A stretch of 64,000 bases of DNA from the NCBI RefSeq assembly GCF_040905785.1, contig NZ_JBBDQW010000016.1:1-64000 (forward strand), given 5' to 3'. This stretch comes from Tistlia sp040905785. Its GTDB lineage: Bacteria; Pseudomonadota; Alphaproteobacteria; Kiloniellales; DSM-21159. Below the pieces are notes generated by a model, which saw only the letters and a program-made list of their open reading frames with translations, was not told where the DNA came from and did no database searches. Positions 1 through 8,600 of the stretch are shown here, piece after piece; position 1 is the first letter of the stretch; each line of letters starts with the position of its first letter. The translations under genes were made by a program, and so were the position numbers.

Positions 1-52
1 TCTCCCCTCAGGGGAGAGGGAGGGACCCGTGAAGCGGGAGGGTGAGGGGGCC
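1..52. repeat. GC-rich intergenic repeat, partial copy
   Basis: This G-rich stretch contains the self-complementary piece cccctcagggg and an aagcggga-type core. A related sequence occurs twice, in opposite orientations, at 45329-45456. It resembles the non-coding dispersed repeats common in proteobacterial genomes. It lies just beyond the stop codon of the binding-protein gene and may also act as its transcription terminator. The left edge is cut by the window. Confidence 0.55.
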
Positions 53-65
53 CTTGCCGTGGCGT

Positions 66-860
66 TTAGCGGATGTCCGCGCCGACCCACTCCATGGAGA
101 TCTGCTCGTAGGTGCCGTCGGCCATCATCTCGTCGAGGGCCTTCTGCATGGCGGCCTTGAGCTCCGGATTGCCCTTGCGGATGGCGATGCCGATCTCGAC
201 CGCGCCGCCCTCGATGTCCGGCGTCTCGAGCTGGCGCACCTGGGCGCCGCTTTCCTTGACGGCGACGCGCACCGGGATGTTGTCGACGACGATGGCGTCG
301 ACGCGGCCCGAGTTGAGCTCGAGCATCAGCTCGGGCAGGCCCTTGTAGGTGCGGATGCCCCAGTCGCCGTGCGCGCCGGCATTCTCGCGGGCCCACTTCT
401 CGTGGGTCTCGCCGAGGGTCACGCCGATCGTCTGGCCATCCAGGTCGTCCATGCTCTGGACGTCGGAGTCGGCCTTCACGAAGACGCCGCGGCCGGCCCT
501 GTAGTACGGGCCGACGAAGTCGACGACCTCGAGGCGCTTGTCGGTGATCGTCATGGAGCCGACGATGGTGTCGTACTTGTTGGCCAGCAGGCCGGCGATG
601 ATGCCGTCCCAGGCGGTCGTCACGATCACCGGCTCCAGCTCCATGCGCTCGGCGATGGCGCGGCCGATCGAGGCATCGAAGCCGACGACCTCGTTGCGGT
701 CGTTGACGAAGTTGAACGGCGGGTAAGCCCCGCTCATGGCGATGCGCAGCTCGCCCGCCTCTTTGATCTTCGCCAGGTCCTCGGCCTGCGCCTGCGGCGC
801 CGCGAAGGCCAGGCCTGCGATCAGGCCGGCCGCGGCCAGGCCGGAAAGTAGCGTCTTCAT
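66..860 (-). CDS. amino-acid ABC transporter substrate-binding protein
   Basis: A 264-residue periplasmic solute-binding protein of the bacterial extracellular binding protein family 3 (polar amino-acid type). The signal peptide spans about residues 1-25 and ends in AQA before EDL. The start LRIAMSGAYPPFNF, followed by VGFDASIGRAIAERM, is typical of the family, and a second lobe carries DLDGQTIGVTLGETHEKW. I chose the ATG at 858-860, not the longer frame, because GGGAG precedes it closely and the signal peptide begins there. It diverges from a LysR regulator across 153 bases. No permease or ATPase of this transporter is visible, so the rest may lie left of the window. The ligand cannot be told from sequence alone. 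Confidence 0.88.
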   Translation of the reverse strand: MKTLLSGLAAAGLIAGLAFAAPQAQAEDLAKIKEAGELRIAMSGAYPPFNFVNDRNEVVGFDASIGRAIAERMELEPVIVTTAWDGIIAGLLANKYDTIVGSMTITDKRLEVVDFVGPYYRAGRGVFVKADSDVQSMDDLDGQTIGVTLGETHEKWARENAGAHGDWGIRTYKGLPELMLELNSGRVDAIVVDNIPVRVAVKESGAQVRQLETPDIEGGAVEIGIAIRKGNPELKAAMQKALDEMMADGTYEQISMEWVGADIR

Positions 861-950
861 GGTCTGCTCTCCCTGTTCGGCCGCCCGAGACTCACCGGCG
901 GCGGATGCGGCGGCCCGCGGCCTGTCGCCGCCGGTCTCCCCGCGGCAAAT

Positions 951-1000
951 CCTTTGCTTTCCCGCAGTCATTCTGCAAATAGATAATCTCAATATCGATC
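951..1000. promoter_or_regulatory. AT-rich divergent promoter/operator region
   Basis: The shared gap between the binding-protein gene and the LysR gene is GC-rich except for this stretch, which includes agataatctcaatatcgatc. A LysR-regulated divergent pair normally carries T-N11-A-type boxes here. I cannot single out one box with certainty, so this marks only the likely location. Confidence 0.35.
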
Positions 1001-1013
1001 ATTGGCCTGTGGA

Positions 1014-1976
1014 ATGCCGGACACCCGCCAGGACCGCCTCGCCTGGGACCTCGACTGGAACCTGCTGCGCACTTTCATGGTGATCGTCGAGGAGCAGGGC
1101 ATCACGCGCGCGGCCGACCGCCTCGGCCTGAAGCAGCCGACGGTCAGCAACGCACTGCGGCGCATGGAAGAGCGGCTGCAGCGCCGCCTGATCGAGCGCA
1201 AGCCCAACGCCTTTCAGGTCACCGCCGTCGGCCGGCTGCTCTACGAGGAGTGCGTCGAGGTCTTCGGCACGGTCTCGCGCCTGCCGATCCTGCTGCGCGA
1301 GGTCCAGGAAGAGATCACCGGGCGCGTCGCCATCGCGCTGACCAGCCATGTCATCTCGCCGCTGCTCGACGGCGCGCTCGCCGAGTTCCACGCCGCCCAC
1401 CCGCGCGCGACCTTCACGCTCGGCGTCACGACCAGCGAGCAGGTCGTCAAGGCCGTGCTGCAGAAGCAGGCCTCCTTCGGGCTCTGCCTGGTACGCGAGC
1501 GCGACCCCCGGCTCGAGTACGAGCAGATCTACCGCGAGTTCTTCGGCTTCTTCTGCGGGCCCAAGCACCGGCTGTTCCGGCGCGGCGGCCTGACCCTCGA
1601 GGACCTGCGCGGCGAGACCTCGGTCTCCTTCCAGACCGACCAGCCCGCCGACGCCCTGCGGCCGGTGGCGCTGCTGCGCGCCCGCGCCGGCCTCGACAGC
1701 GCCATCGTCGGGATCTCCTCCAGCCTCGAGGAGGTCCGGCGCATGATCGTCGCCGGGCTGGGCATCGGGCCCCTGCCCCTCCATGTCGCCCAGGACGACG
1801 TCGCCGCCGGCCGGCTGTGGCGCCTGCCGCCCTACGAGGAGCCCCCGCAGATCGACATCTTCCTGGTCTGGAATCCCGCCGCCAAGCTGAACCGCGCCGA
1901 GGCCGGCCTGCTCGAACTGCTGCGCAAGCGCATCGCCGCCACGCCGCTGACCCAACGCACCTACGCGGCGGGCTGA
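1014..1976 (+). CDS. LysR-family transcriptional regulator
   Basis: A 320-residue LysR-type regulator. The N-terminal winged helix-turn-helix is about residues 10-70 (AADRLGLKQPTVSNALRRMEE, then RLIERKPNAFQVTAVGR). An effector-binding domain follows from about residue 95 (GRVAIALTSHVISPLLDGAL). A TTG twelve bases upstream is also in frame, but the ATG at 1014 is preferred. It is transcribed away from the binding-protein gene, which suggests that it controls that transporter and perhaps itself. This is inference from gene order. The effector is unknown. Confidence 0.85.
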   Translation: MPDTRQDRLAWDLDWNLLRTFMVIVEEQGITRAADRLGLKQPTVSNALRRMEERLQRRLIERKPNAFQVTAVGRLLYEECVEVFGTVSRLPILLREVQEEITGRVAIALTSHVISPLLDGALAEFHAAHPRATFTLGVTTSEQVVKAVLQKQASFGLCLVRERDPRLEYEQIYREFFGFFCGPKHRLFRRGGLTLEDLRGETSVSFQTDQPADALRPVALLRARAGLDSAIVGISSSLEEVRRMIVAGLGIGPLPLHVAQDDVAAGRLWRLPPYEEPPQIDIFLVWNPAAKLNRAEAGLLELLRKRIAATPLTQRTYAAG

Positions 1977-2023
1977 CGTCCGCCTGTTGGCCGGAATGGG
2001 CGCGGGTCGGAGCTCCTCCCGGG

Positions 2024-2518
2024 CTACCGCGCCGCCTCGTCGATGCCGTCGTGGCGGGCGCGGATCTCCGTTGGCCAGCGGCTCTTGATGTAGGACAGCA
2101 CGGCCCAGATCTCGCGGTCGTCCAGTATGCCCTCGTAGGCCGGCATGTCGCTCTCGTAGCCCTGGCCGACCAGCGCCGCCGGCCCATACTTGGTCAGCGC
2201 GAAGAGCTGCTCGCCGCTGTGGTGCCAGGTATGGCCGCTGGCGTCGTGCGGCGGCGCCGGCAGGCGGCCCTCGGCGTTGCGCTCGCGCCAATTGGCCTGT
2301 CCTCCCAGGTCGGCGCCGTGACAGGAGGCGCAGTGCTCCGCGTAGAGCGCCGCCCCCTCGGCGACGAAGGCCGCCGCGTCCGGCCGCAGCCCCGCAGCCG
2401 GCGGCTCGCCGCGCCAGGGCCCGACCGCGAAGGGCACGGCGAGCGCCACCAGGACCAGGACTCCGGCGGCGATAAGCAGGCGGAAGCGCCCCCGCGCGGG
2501 CCCGCCGCGATCAGCCAT
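2024..2518 (-). CDS. membrane-anchored or secreted c-type cytochrome
   Basis: A 164-residue protein with one N-terminal hydrophobic segment (about residues 12-32, LLIAAGVLVLVALAVPFAV) and a single heme c site, CASCH, near residue 63. A methionine in YESDMPAY near residue 127 is the probable sixth iron ligand. This is the class I cytochrome c fold (PF00034/PF13442 type). Its ATG overlaps the end of the copper ATPase gene by 8 bases, so the two are translationally coupled. Small cytochromes of this kind often close copper-resistance operons, where they may accept electrons from cuprous ion or the multicopper oxidase. That role is inferred. Confidence 0.85.
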   Translation of the reverse strand: MADRGGPARGRFRLLIAAGVLVLVALAVPFAVGPWRGEPPAAGLRPDAAAFVAEGAALYAEHCASCHGADLGGQANWRERNAEGRLPAPPHDASGHTWHHSGEQLFALTKYGPAALVGQGYESDMPAYEGILDDREIWAVLSYIKSRWPTEIRARHDGIDEAAR

Positions 2519-4838
2519 CGAGCTTCTCCCGGCGCAACCGCAGCGCGTTGCCGATCACCGAGACCGAGCTGAGGCTCATGGCCGCCGCCGCGATCATCGG
2601 GCTGAGCAGGATGCCGAAGAAGGGGTAGAGCACGCCCGCCGCGATCGGCACGCCGAGCGCGTTGTAGACGAAGGCGAGAAACAGGTTCTGGCGGATGTTG
2701 CGCATGGTCGCGGCGGAGAGGTTGCGCGCCCGCAGGACGGCGCGCAGGTCGCCCTTGATCAGCGTCATGCCGGCGCTCTCGACCGCGACGTCGGCGCCGG
2801 CGCCCATGGCGATGCCGACGTCGGCCTGGGCCAGGGCGGGGGCGTCGTTGATGCCGTCGCCGGCCATGGCCACGCCCTGTCCCTGCGCCTGCAGCTCCTT
2901 GACCAGCCGGGCCTTGTCCTCCGGCATGACCTCGGCCTCGACCCGGTCGATGCCGAGCTGGCCCGCCACGGCCTGGGCGGTGACGCGGTTGTCGCCGGTC
3001 GCCATGACGATGGTCAGGCCGGCGCGGTGCAGCGCCTCGATGGCCTCGGGGGTCGTCTCCTTGATCGGGTCGGCGACCGCCAGCAGTCCCGCCAGCGCGC
3101 CCTCGACCGCCAGGAACATCACCGTGGCGCCCTCGCGGCGCAGGGCGTCGGCCTGCTCCTCCAGCGGCTGCGACTCGACCCCCAGATCCTGCATCAGGCT
3201 GGCCGTGCCCAGGGCCAGGGCCTGCCCCTCGACCTGCCCGCGCACGCCCTTGCCGGTGACGCTGTCGAAGGCCTCCGTCCTGGCCGGCGCGATGTCGCGC
3301 TCCTTGGCGGCGGCGACAATCGCGGCGGCGAGCGGGTGCTCGCTGCCCGTCTCCAGGCTGGCCGCCAGGCGCAGCACCTCCGCCTCGCCGCGCCCGCCGG
3401 CGGCGACGATGCGGGTCAGCCGCGGCCGCCCCTCGGTCAGGGTGCCGGTCTTGTCGACGACGAGGGTGCCGACCTTGGCGAAGCGCTCCAGGACCTCGGC
3501 GTTCTTGACCAGGACGCCGAGACCGGCGCCGCGACCGGTCGCGACCATGATCGACATCGGCGTCGCCAGGCCGAGGGCGCAGGGACAGGCGATGATCAGC
3601 ACGCTGACCGCAGCGACCAGGGCATAGGCCAGGGCCGGTGCCGGGCCGAAGATCGACCAGGCCGCGAAGGCCAGCACCGCCGAGACGATCACCGCCGGCA
3701 CGAAGACGGCGGAGACCCGGTCGACCAGCTTCTGGATCGGCGCGCGCGACCGCTGCGCCTCGGCGACCATCTGGACGACCTGGGCCAGCAGCGTCTCGCC
3801 GCCGACCCGGTCGACCTCGAAGACGAAGCTGCCCGAGCCGTTCAGCGTGCCGCCGGTGACGCGGTCGCTGGCGGCCTTCTCGACCGGCAGCGGCTCGCCG
3901 GTCAGCATCGATTCGTCGAGGTTGCTGCGGCCCTCGACCAGGACGCCGTCGAGCGGCACCTTGTCGCCGGGGCGGACCCGCAGCCGGTCGCCCGGCCGCA
4001 CCTCCTCGACCGGCACCTCTTCCTCCTCGCCCGCCGCGCCGATCCGCCGCGCGGTCTTGGGCGCGAGGTCGAGCAGCGCCCGGATCGCGCCCGAGGTACG
4101 CTCGCGCGCCCGCAACTCGAGGACCTGGCCGAGCAGCACCAGGGTGACGATCACCGCCGCGCTCTCGTAGTAGACCGGCACGGTGCCGGCGGCCGTCTGC
4201 AGGGACGCCGGGAACAGGCCCGGCAGCAAGGTCCCCACCAGGCTGTAGAGATAGGCGGCGCCGGTGCCGAGCGCGATCAGGGTGAACATGTTGAGGTGGC
4301 CGGTGACCACCGAGTTCCAGCCCCGCTCGAAGAACGGCCAGCCGCCCCAGAACAGCACCGGCGTCGCCAGGACGAGCTGGATCCAGGGGCTGGCCGCATG
4401 CGGGACCAGGGTGTCGACCGGCAGGCCGAAGACATGCTGGCCCATCTCCAGGGCCAGCAGCGGCAGCGACAGGACCAGGCTGACCCAGAAGCGCCGGGTC
4501 ATGTCGGCCAGCTCGGGGTTGGGCCCCTCGTCGCCAGCCGGAACGCCCATCGGCTCCAGGGCCATGCCGCACTTCGGGCAGGTCCCGGGGCCCTCCTGGA
4601 CGATCTCAGGATGCATCGGACAGGTGTAGAGCGTGCCGGGCGGCGCCGGCTCGTCGGGCACCGGCGCCTCGCCGAGGTAGCGGGACGGATCGGCCTCGAA
4701 CTTCGCCAGGCAGCCGGCCGAGCAGAAATGGTAGCGCGTGCCCTCGTGCTGGTGGCTGTGCGGCGAGCGTGCCGGGTCGACGGTCATGCCGCAGACCGGG
4801 TCGGTCGTCGTCTTCGCGTCCTGTTCCGTCATATCCAA
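2511..4838 (-). CDS. copA: copper-exporting P1B-type ATPase with YHS and HMBD domains
   Basis: A 775-residue heavy-metal P-type ATPase that pumps Cu(I) out of the cytoplasm. It begins with a YHS metal-binding domain (residues about 12-57, DPVCGMTVDP and FCSAGC). A heavy-metal-binding segment with YTCPMHP and CPKCGM follows at about 71-92. The transmembrane metal site is CPC at 418-420. The phosphorylation loop DKTGT is at 462-466, MLTGEP is at about 311-316, and the hinge GDGIND lies in the C-terminal half. There is no classical N-terminal GMxCxxC HMA domain; the YHS/HMBD pair replaces it. A CueR-type operator lies 45 bases upstream, so this gene probably has its own copper-induced promoter inside the larger copper block. 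Confidence 0.95.
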   Translation of the reverse strand: MDMTEQDAKTTTDPVCGMTVDPARSPHSHQHEGTRYHFCSAGCLAKFEADPSRYLGEAPVPDEPAPPGTLYTCPMHPEIVQEGPGTCPKCGMALEPMGVPAGDEGPNPELADMTRRFWVSLVLSLPLLALEMGQHVFGLPVDTLVPHAASPWIQLVLATPVLFWGGWPFFERGWNSVVTGHLNMFTLIALGTGAAYLYSLVGTLLPGLFPASLQTAAGTVPVYYESAAVIVTLVLLGQVLELRARERTSGAIRALLDLAPKTARRIGAAGEEEEVPVEEVRPGDRLRVRPGDKVPLDGVLVEGRSNLDESMLTGEPLPVEKAASDRVTGGTLNGSGSFVFEVDRVGGETLLAQVVQMVAEAQRSRAPIQKLVDRVSAVFVPAVIVSAVLAFAAWSIFGPAPALAYALVAAVSVLIIACPCALGLATPMSIMVATGRGAGLGVLVKNAEVLERFAKVGTLVVDKTGTLTEGRPRLTRIVAAGGRGEAEVLRLAASLETGSEHPLAAAIVAAAKERDIAPARTEAFDSVTGKGVRGQVEGQALALGTASLMQDLGVESQPLEEQADALRREGATVMFLAVEGALAGLLAVADPIKETTPEAIEALHRAGLTIVMATGDNRVTAQAVAGQLGIDRVEAEVMPEDKARLVKELQAQGQGVAMAGDGINDAPALAQADVGIAMGAGADVAVESAGMTLIKGDLRAVLRARNLSAATMRNIRQNLFLAFVYNALGVPIAAGVLYPFFGILLSPMIAAAAMSLSSVSVIGNALRLRREKLDG

Positions 4839-4882
4839 GGCTCCCAGGGCCGGCCGGAAGGGCGGCGGACCCCTACCGTGGT

Positions 4883-4905
4883 CCTTCCAGTCGCTGGAAG
4901 GTCAA
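4883..4905 (-). promoter_or_regulatory. CueR/HmrR-type operator overlapping a -35 box
   Basis: The near-palindrome ccttccagtcgctggaagg spans 4883-4901. Read on the minus strand it is preceded by TTGACC, giving the arrangement TTGACCTTCC-N6-TGGAAGG known from CueR-controlled copA promoters. The dyad sits in the unusually long spacer expected for MerR-family regulators. The -10 hexamer, about 19 bases downstream, is weak (CACGGT). It lies 45 bases before the copper ATPase start. No MerR-family gene is present in the window. Confidence 0.8.
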
Positions 4906-4938
4906 GGCCTTCGGCGACCGCCCTTCCGGCCAGGCCGC

Positions 4939-5682
4939 TCAGAATCTCAACCGGACACCGATCACGGCGAACAACTCGTCGGTGCCCTCGCCCTCCTCGC
5001 GCCCGAACTCGGCGGTCTTTCCATAGGCCTTCTCCCAGTGCAGGCCGAGGTACGGCGCCACGTCCCGGTAGAGCAGGTCGTAGCTGAGGCGCAGCCCGAG
5101 CTCGCTGGTCGACAGGCCGGCACCGACGCCGATCTCCTCGTCGTCGGCAAAGGCGAAGTCGACCTCCACGGCGGGCGTCAGGATGATCCGGTTGGTCAGC
5201 AGCAACTCGTACTCGAGCTCGAGCCGGGCCGAGGGCGCGCCGCCTTCCTCGGAGAAGAAGAGCGCGGCCTCGACCTCGACCCACTGCCGCGCGAGGCCGC
5301 TCAGCCCGAGGACGCCGTAGAGCCGGTTCGGGCCGCTCGGCGCGTCGTAGCGCAGGCCCGCCTTGAGGTCGAAGAACTCGTCGAGGGGACGCTGGATCAG
5401 CACCTGGCTTTCCAGCGTCTCGAAGCCGTGGCCGTCGAGCGACCACTCTCCCTCGCTCTCCAGGCGCAGCTTCCACTCGTCGGTGCCGACGAAGGCCTCG
5501 CCCTCCCAGGCCAGCAGGTCGCCCTCGTCGCCCAGGCGATATTCCATGCGCTCGAAGGCCACCGCGCTGACGACCAGCGGGCTCTTCTCCGCCGCCCGGG
5601 CAGCGCCCGGAAGAGCCGCACAGGCAAGGATCGCGACCGCCAGCAGCGGCGTGATCCGGTCGGTCGGCTGCCGCATCGTCAT
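4939..5682 (-). CDS. copB: CopB-family outer-membrane copper resistance protein
   Basis: A 247-residue protein with a signal peptide (about residues 1-30, ending near AARAAE), followed by alternating amphipathic strands typical of an outer-membrane beta-barrel. It ends in phenylalanine (VIGVRLRF). The region around RLEYELLLTNRIILTP and the segment LRLSYDLLYRDVAPYLGLHWEKAYGKT match the PcoB/CopB family. The His/Met-rich N-terminal extension seen in longer CopB proteins is missing. The ATG at 5680-5682 overlaps the multicopper oxidase stop codon as ATGA, so the pair is translationally coupled. It likely sequesters or releases copper at the outer membrane. Confidence 0.85.
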   Translation of the reverse strand: MTMRQPTDRITPLLAVAILACAALPGAARAAEKSPLVVSAVAFERMEYRLGDEGDLLAWEGEAFVGTDEWKLRLESEGEWSLDGHGFETLESQVLIQRPLDEFFDLKAGLRYDAPSGPNRLYGVLGLSGLARQWVEVEAALFFSEEGGAPSARLELEYELLLTNRIILTPAVEVDFAFADDEEIGVGAGLSTSELGLRLSYDLLYRDVAPYLGLHWEKAYGKTAEFGREEGEGTDELFAVIGVRLRF

Positions 5683-7490
5683 TCCCCCCTGGCCGGAGAG
5701 GTCGGCAGTGCCGCCGACTGGGGGCCACCCTCGACCCGGACCTCGCGGAACATGCCCGAGGCCATGTGGTAGAGCAGGTGGCAGTGGAAGGCCCAGCGGC
5801 CGGGCGCGTCGACCTCGGTCTCGGTGTAGACCGTGGTGCCGGGCGCGACGCTGACGACGTGCTTGACCGGATTCCACTTGCCGCTGCCGGCGTCGAGGAT
5901 CGACCACATGCCGTGCAGGTGCATCGGATGGGTCATCATGGTCTCGTTGACGAACTTGAAGCGGACCCGCTCGCCGTACTGCAGGCGGATCGGCTCGGCG
6001 TCCTCGTACTTGATGCCGTTGATCGACCAGATGTAGCGCTCCATGTTGCCGGTCAGCCGGATCTCGATCTCGCGTCCCGCCGGCCGCTCCGCGTAGAGCG
6101 GGCGCTGCGCCTTGAGATCCGCGTAGGACAGGAAGCGGCCGCCCCCGGCGGCGCTCGGCGTCAGGCCGCTGCCTGGCGCATAGAAGGGATCGGCCGCCGC
6201 CCCGGTCGCGGCCCCGTGGCCCATCTGCGCATGATCCATGCCCGCCATGCCACCCTCGGCCGCCTCGCCGGTCATCGTCGAATGGTCCATGCCGGCCTCG
6301 CCCATGTCGGCCTCGCCCGTGTCGGCCTCGCCCATGCCGGCCTCGCCCGTCTCGCCGTGGCCCATGTCGCCATGGCCCATGTCGCCGTGCGCCAGCCTCA
6401 TGTCGGCCATGGTCAGCAAGGGCGGCTCTCGCAACTCCGGGACCTCCGCCGTCATCCCCTCCCGCGGGGCCAGGGTGGCGCGGGCGTAGCCGTCGCGCGC
6501 CATCGTCTCGGCGAAGAGCGTGTAGGCCCTGGCCTCGGTCGGCCGCACGATCACGTCGAAGGTTTCCGACACCGCGATGCGGAGTTCGTCGACCGGGACC
6601 GGCTGCACGTTGTTGCCGTCGGCCTGCACCACGGTCATCTGCAAGCCGGGGATGCGCAGGTCGAAGTAGGTCATGGCCGAGGCATTGATGAAGCGCAGCC
6701 GGATCCGCTCGCCGGCATCGAAGAGCGCGGTCCAGTTCTGCCCGGGATCGCGCCCGTTGATCAGGTAGCGATAGTCCTGAACGTCGGTGATGTCGGTCGG
6801 CATCATGCGCATCTCGCCCCAGGCGGCGCGCTCGGCGAGGGTGGCGCCCAGCCCCCTGTCGGAAACGTCGGCGAAGAAGTCGCCGACGGTCCGCTGCTGC
6901 CGGTTGTAGTAGTCGGGCATGGTCTTGAGGTTGTTCAGGATCGTCGCCCCGGCGTGGTCGTGCTCGTCGGACAGCAGGACGACGTAGTCCCGGTCGTAGC
7001 GGAAAGGCTCGCGGCCCTCGGGCTCGATAACGATCGAGCCGTAGGCGCCGTCCTGCTCCTGCTGCTCGCTGTGGCTGTGGAACCAGTAGGTGCCGCTCTG
7101 GGTGACCGGGAAGCGGTAGGTGAAGGTCTCCCCCGGCTCGATGCCGTCGAACGACAGGCCGGGCACGCCGTCCATGCCGCTCGGCAGGATGATGCCGTGC
7201 CAGTGGATGGAGCTGGACACCTGCAGGCGGTTGGTCACCCTGATCGTGACCTCCTCGCCCTCCCGGAACCGCAGGGTCGGCCCGGGCGACTGGCCGTTGT
7301 AGCCAATCACCGTGCGGGTCGCGCCGTCGCGCTCGACGGTGACCGGCTCGATGGCCAGGTCGTATTCGGCCGCACCGGCCGGCAGCGGCGCCAGAACGCC
7401 GAGGACGGCCGCGAACAGCGGCGCCAGGCAGAGCCCCCGGCCGACCCTTCGCGGCCGGCCCAGGGCGCCTCTCCCGCTCGCGCCGCTCAT
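5679..7490 (-). CDS. CopA/PcoA-family periplasmic multicopper oxidase
   Basis: A 603-residue multicopper oxidase that oxidises Cu(I) in the periplasm. Copper-ligand motifs are HWH at 96-98, HSH at 138-140, HPMHLHG in the C-terminal third, and HCHLLYHM starting at residue 569. A leader sequence precedes AEYDL near residue 42; an arginine pair followed by a hydrophobic stretch suggests export, possibly through Tat. Between the second and third cupredoxin domains (about residues 360-433) lies a Met/Asp/His/Gly-rich insertion built of MGHGD and GEADM/T units, as expected for copper-binding loops of this family. It overlaps the cupredoxin gene upstream and copB downstream by 4 bases each. Confidence 0.94.
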   Translation of the reverse strand: MSGASGRGALGRPRRVGRGLCLAPLFAAVLGVLAPLPAGAAEYDLAIEPVTVERDGATRTVIGYNGQSPGPTLRFREGEEVTIRVTNRLQVSSSIHWHGIILPSGMDGVPGLSFDGIEPGETFTYRFPVTQSGTYWFHSHSEQQEQDGAYGSIVIEPEGREPFRYDRDYVVLLSDEHDHAGATILNNLKTMPDYYNRQQRTVGDFFADVSDRGLGATLAERAAWGEMRMMPTDITDVQDYRYLINGRDPGQNWTALFDAGERIRLRFINASAMTYFDLRIPGLQMTVVQADGNNVQPVPVDELRIAVSETFDVIVRPTEARAYTLFAETMARDGYARATLAPREGMTAEVPELREPPLLTMADMRLAHGDMGHGDMGHGETGEAGMGEADTGEADMGEAGMDHSTMTGEAAEGGMAGMDHAQMGHGAATGAAADPFYAPGSGLTPSAAGGGRFLSYADLKAQRPLYAERPAGREIEIRLTGNMERYIWSINGIKYEDAEPIRLQYGERVRFKFVNETMMTHPMHLHGMWSILDAGSGKWNPVKHVVSVAPGTTVYTETEVDAPGRWAFHCHLLYHMASGMFREVRVEGGPQSAALPTSPARGE

Positions 7491-8038
7491 TTCTGGATGC
7501 CCAGGTCGCCGACCATCCCGGCCTCGTAGTGGCCCGGCACGTTGCAGGCGAACTCCAGGGTGCCGCTCTCGGGGAAGGTCCAGACGAGCTCGGCCGTCTC
7601 GCCTGGCTCGAGCAGCAGGCTGCTGGGATCGTCGTGCTCCATGGTGCGGCCGCCGCCCATGTCCATCTTCATGCGCTCCCGGTCGATGCGGTCAGCCAGC
7701 AGCACGCCGTGCTCGACCATCATCATCATCTCGTCGCGGTGAGCGGCGTGCTGCTCCGCGGTCCCGATGTTGAACTCGTGCACCAGCGAGCCCTCGTTGC
7801 GGACCAGGAAGCGGACGGTCTGGCCGCCGGCGACCTCGAGGCGCTCGGGCTCGTAGTAGTTGTCGTACATGGCGATCTCGACGGTCCGGTCGGCGGCTGC
7901 CGCCTCGCCCGGCGCGCCGATCGCTGCGCGACCGTGGCCGCCGCCGTGCTCGCCCGCGGCGAGCGCCTGGCCGGCGCCGAAGAGAAGGGGACTGGCAAGC
8001 AGGGCTGCCGCAACGGCACCCAGGGAACTGCGGGTCAT
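7487..8038 (-). CDS. periplasmic cupredoxin-domain protein
   Basis: A 183-residue secreted protein. The signal peptide is about residues 1-27 (MTRSSLGAVAAALLASPLLF, then GAGQALAAG). A plastocyanin-like fold follows, with candidate copper ligands in VHEFNIG and in FACNVPGHYEAGMVG (Cys, His and Met near the C-terminus). A Met/His-rich helical insertion (HRDEMMMMVEHGVL, RERMKMDMGGG) could bind further copper. The ATG at 8036-8038 has a strong AGAGGAAG ribosome-binding site. It starts the tight cupredoxin-oxidase-copB run and probably delivers copper or electrons to the oxidase. Confidence 0.88.
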   Translation of the reverse strand: MTRSSLGAVAAALLASPLLFGAGQALAAGEHGGGHGRAAIGAPGEAAAADRTVEIAMYDNYYEPERLEVAGGQTVRFLVRNEGSLVHEFNIGTAEQHAAHRDEMMMMVEHGVLLADRIDRERMKMDMGGGRTMEHDDPSSLLLEPGETAELVWTFPESGTLEFACNVPGHYEAGMVGDLGIQK

Positions 8039-8213
8039 GGGATCTTCCTCTAGCGGGTTCCGCATCCCGGCGCGGGATCTCGGCACGGGGGCGGCGGAAC
8101 CGAAGCGTTGGCGGAGCTTCGGGCGCGCCTGCTCGGCGGCCGACGAAAGCTTCGCATGGGGGGTCGCGGGGCCCGGTCGGTGCGGAAGCTCCGCCGCGGG
8201 CGGTCCGGAACGC

Positions 8214-8600
8214 TCAGGCCAGAATGCGTGGCGGCCGGTGCGGCGGGCTGGTCGCGCGGTCGAGGGCGACCGGGTTCATCCAGGGCGTCCGCAGGCGTCT
8301 CGGCACGGGGCCGGCCAGTCTCGGAGCGCCATCGGCAAGGGCCGCCGTGCCGCAGCCGGCCGTGCAGCAGGACGTGGTGCCGTCGTCGTGAGCCGTGCGC
8401 TCGCCGCTCTGGTGCCCTTTGCGGTCCGCGTGGCGGGCCGACGGCGCGGCAGCGGCCTCGCCGGTGTCGGCGGGCAGGACATGACCGTGCAGAGCGTGAG
8501 CAGCGGCCGACGCCGCCGCCGGCGCATCGGCGAGGGCGGGCGCGGCGAAGGCGATCAGCAGGATCGCCAGCCAGGGCAGGGCCGACGCAAGGCGCGTCAT
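8214..8600 (-). CDS. small secreted Cys/His-containing protein of unknown function
   Basis: A 128-residue protein with a signal peptide (MTRLASALPWLAILLIAFAA, cleavage after ALA). The mature part is rich in Ala and His and has a cysteine cluster TSCCTAGCG near residue 80. The start at 8598-8600 was chosen because GGAAGAG lies at the right distance. A second ATG nine codons upstream has no ribosome-binding site. I recognise no family with certainty; small Cys/His-rich secreted proteins often accompany copper operons. Since it heads the minus-strand copper block, a copper-binding role is plausible but inferred. Confidence 0.5.
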   Translation of the reverse strand: MTRLASALPWLAILLIAFAAPALADAPAAASAAAHALHGHVLPADTGEAAAAPSARHADRKGHQSGERTAHDDGTTSCCTAGCGTAALADGAPRLAGPVPRRLRTPWMNPVALDRATSPPHRPPRILA

